From positions 1-64,000 of the forward strand of contig NZ_SLZR01000004.1 in assembly GCF_004341165.1 (NCBI RefSeq): DNA of 64,000 nucleotides, read 5' to 3'. A program made the translations under genes and the position numbers. The DNA is from Reinekea marinisedimentorum. GTDB taxonomy: Bacteria; Pseudomonadota; Gammaproteobacteria; Pseudomonadales; Natronospirillaceae. Positions 63,623-64,000 of this stretch are shown in pieces; positions within the stretch are counted from its first letter, which is position 1, and the number at the start of each line of letters is the position of its first letter. Under the pieces are notes generated by a model. The model was not told where the DNA came from, ran no database searches, and was given only the letters and a program-made list of their open reading frames with translations.

Positions 63623-64000
63623 TTATTTAATACAAACGTTAATGTTCATCTGGTTGTTAGCTGGCTTCTGGTAATTGGTAAAAAGCCAATCACCCAAATC
63701 CTGGAATAACGCTTCACTGTAGCCGTTGGTACCGTTGGGTTCGCTGTTTAAAACAGCGTTTACCTGCTGAAGCACCAACAATAACTGGCCATGCAAAGTT
63801 TGCTCATTGGCTTCATACAGTTTTAACCCTAACCTTTTCGCCTCTCGGTTTAGCCATACATTGCTCATACTAATAACCGTAAGTTTATGCTGAGCGGCTA
63901 GCCATAGTACGCCCGAGCTTTGGTTCTTATAGGCATGTTCGGCATAGTTAAACAGCACTGCATGTGAGCGACTAAATAGCTTGTGCAACTCATCATGACT
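63623..64000 (-). CDS. C-terminal part of an unidentified glycan-cluster protein (partial)
   Basis: The frame is open to the window edge and gives at least 126 residues ending NNQMNINVCIK. It contains YAEHAYKNQSSGVLWLAAQHKLTVISMSNVW and REAKRLGLKLYEANEQTL, a globular alpha/beta pattern. It lies 12 bases ahead of the FkbM/coiled-coil gene in the same operon. The C-terminal end of a glycosyltransferase is possible but there is no decisive motif. The true start is outside the window. Confidence 0.6.
   Translation of the reverse strand, partial: SHDELHKLFSRSHAVLFNYAEHAYKNQSSGVLWLAAQHKLTVISMSNVWLNREAKRLGLKLYEANEQTLHGQLLLVLQQVNAVLNSEPNGTNGYSEALFQDLGDWLFTNYQKPANNQMNINVCIK

Overview
The window reads as a chromosomal segment of a marine-type gammaproteobacterium. 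Supporting this are a glycine-betaine ProVWX system, LptF/LptG, a TruC pseudouridine synthase, thioredoxin 2, a VgrG of type VI secretion, and a large surface-glycan region with many sulfotransferases. The species cannot be fixed from the sequence alone.

Layout. (1) 1-7960: a mobile-DNA and type VI secretion region at the 3' end of tRNA-Arg(TCG). It holds an IS21-like remnant, a truncated tyrosine recombinase, and the tightly coupled minus-strand cassette vgrG, cargo effector, immunity-like gene 1, immunity-like gene 2. The cassette lies between copies of a roughly 160-bp repeat that carries the last 17-18 bases of the tRNA gene. Three copies stand in tandem next to the tRNA and one lies 6.7 kb away. 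(2) 8075-20341: housekeeping genes: a transporter-type hybrid histidine kinase, an acyl-CoA synthetase, trxC, an enoyl-CoA hydratase/HIBYL-CoA hydrolase-like enzyme, proXWV with a terminator between proX and proW, truC, a small zinc-ribbon gene and a degenerate exonuclease-like gene. (3) 20357-26355: envelope supply: phosphomannomutase/phosphoglucomutase, a WaaZ-like LPS core protein, an outer-membrane protein, lptF and lptG. (4) 26398-35763, minus strand: a compact Wzx/Wzy-type polysaccharide operon with a phosphoglycosyl transferase, flippase, sulfotransferase, polymerase, two GT4 enzymes, an O-antigen ligase and a GT2. (5) 35979-38768, plus strand: a WecA-like second initiating enzyme and two GT2 enzymes. 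(6) 38884-64000, almost all minus strand: a second, much larger glycan region. It makes GDP-L-fucose (gmd, fcl, GDP-mannose hydrolase) and holds multidomain glycosyltransferases (GT92-like, RgpF-like, exostosin-like), HAD and SGNH proteins, six further sulfotransferase-like domains, an acyl carrier protein/radical SAM/alpha-beta hydrolase group, and an FkbM-like protein with a 500-residue coiled coil.

How the parts may work together (inference): ManB feeds GDP-mannose and GDP-fucose synthesis. WcaJ-like and WecA-like enzymes start lipid-linked glycans. Glycosyltransferases build them and the sulfotransferases decorate them. The Wzx/Wzy/WaaL set exports, polymerises and ligates one glycan. RgpF-type genes in the second cluster often accompany ABC-exported glycans, but no ABC glycan exporter, no mannose-1-phosphate guanylyltransferase and no PAPS-synthesis genes are visible here.

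The most interesting items are the tRNA-derived repeat array resembling the E. coli tyrT rtT arrangement, the toxin with two diverged immunity-like genes inside it, the seven-member sulfotransferase set with unusual fusions, the ACP/radical SAM/hydrolase trio, and the FkbM-coiled-coil protein, which could act as a chain-length ruler.
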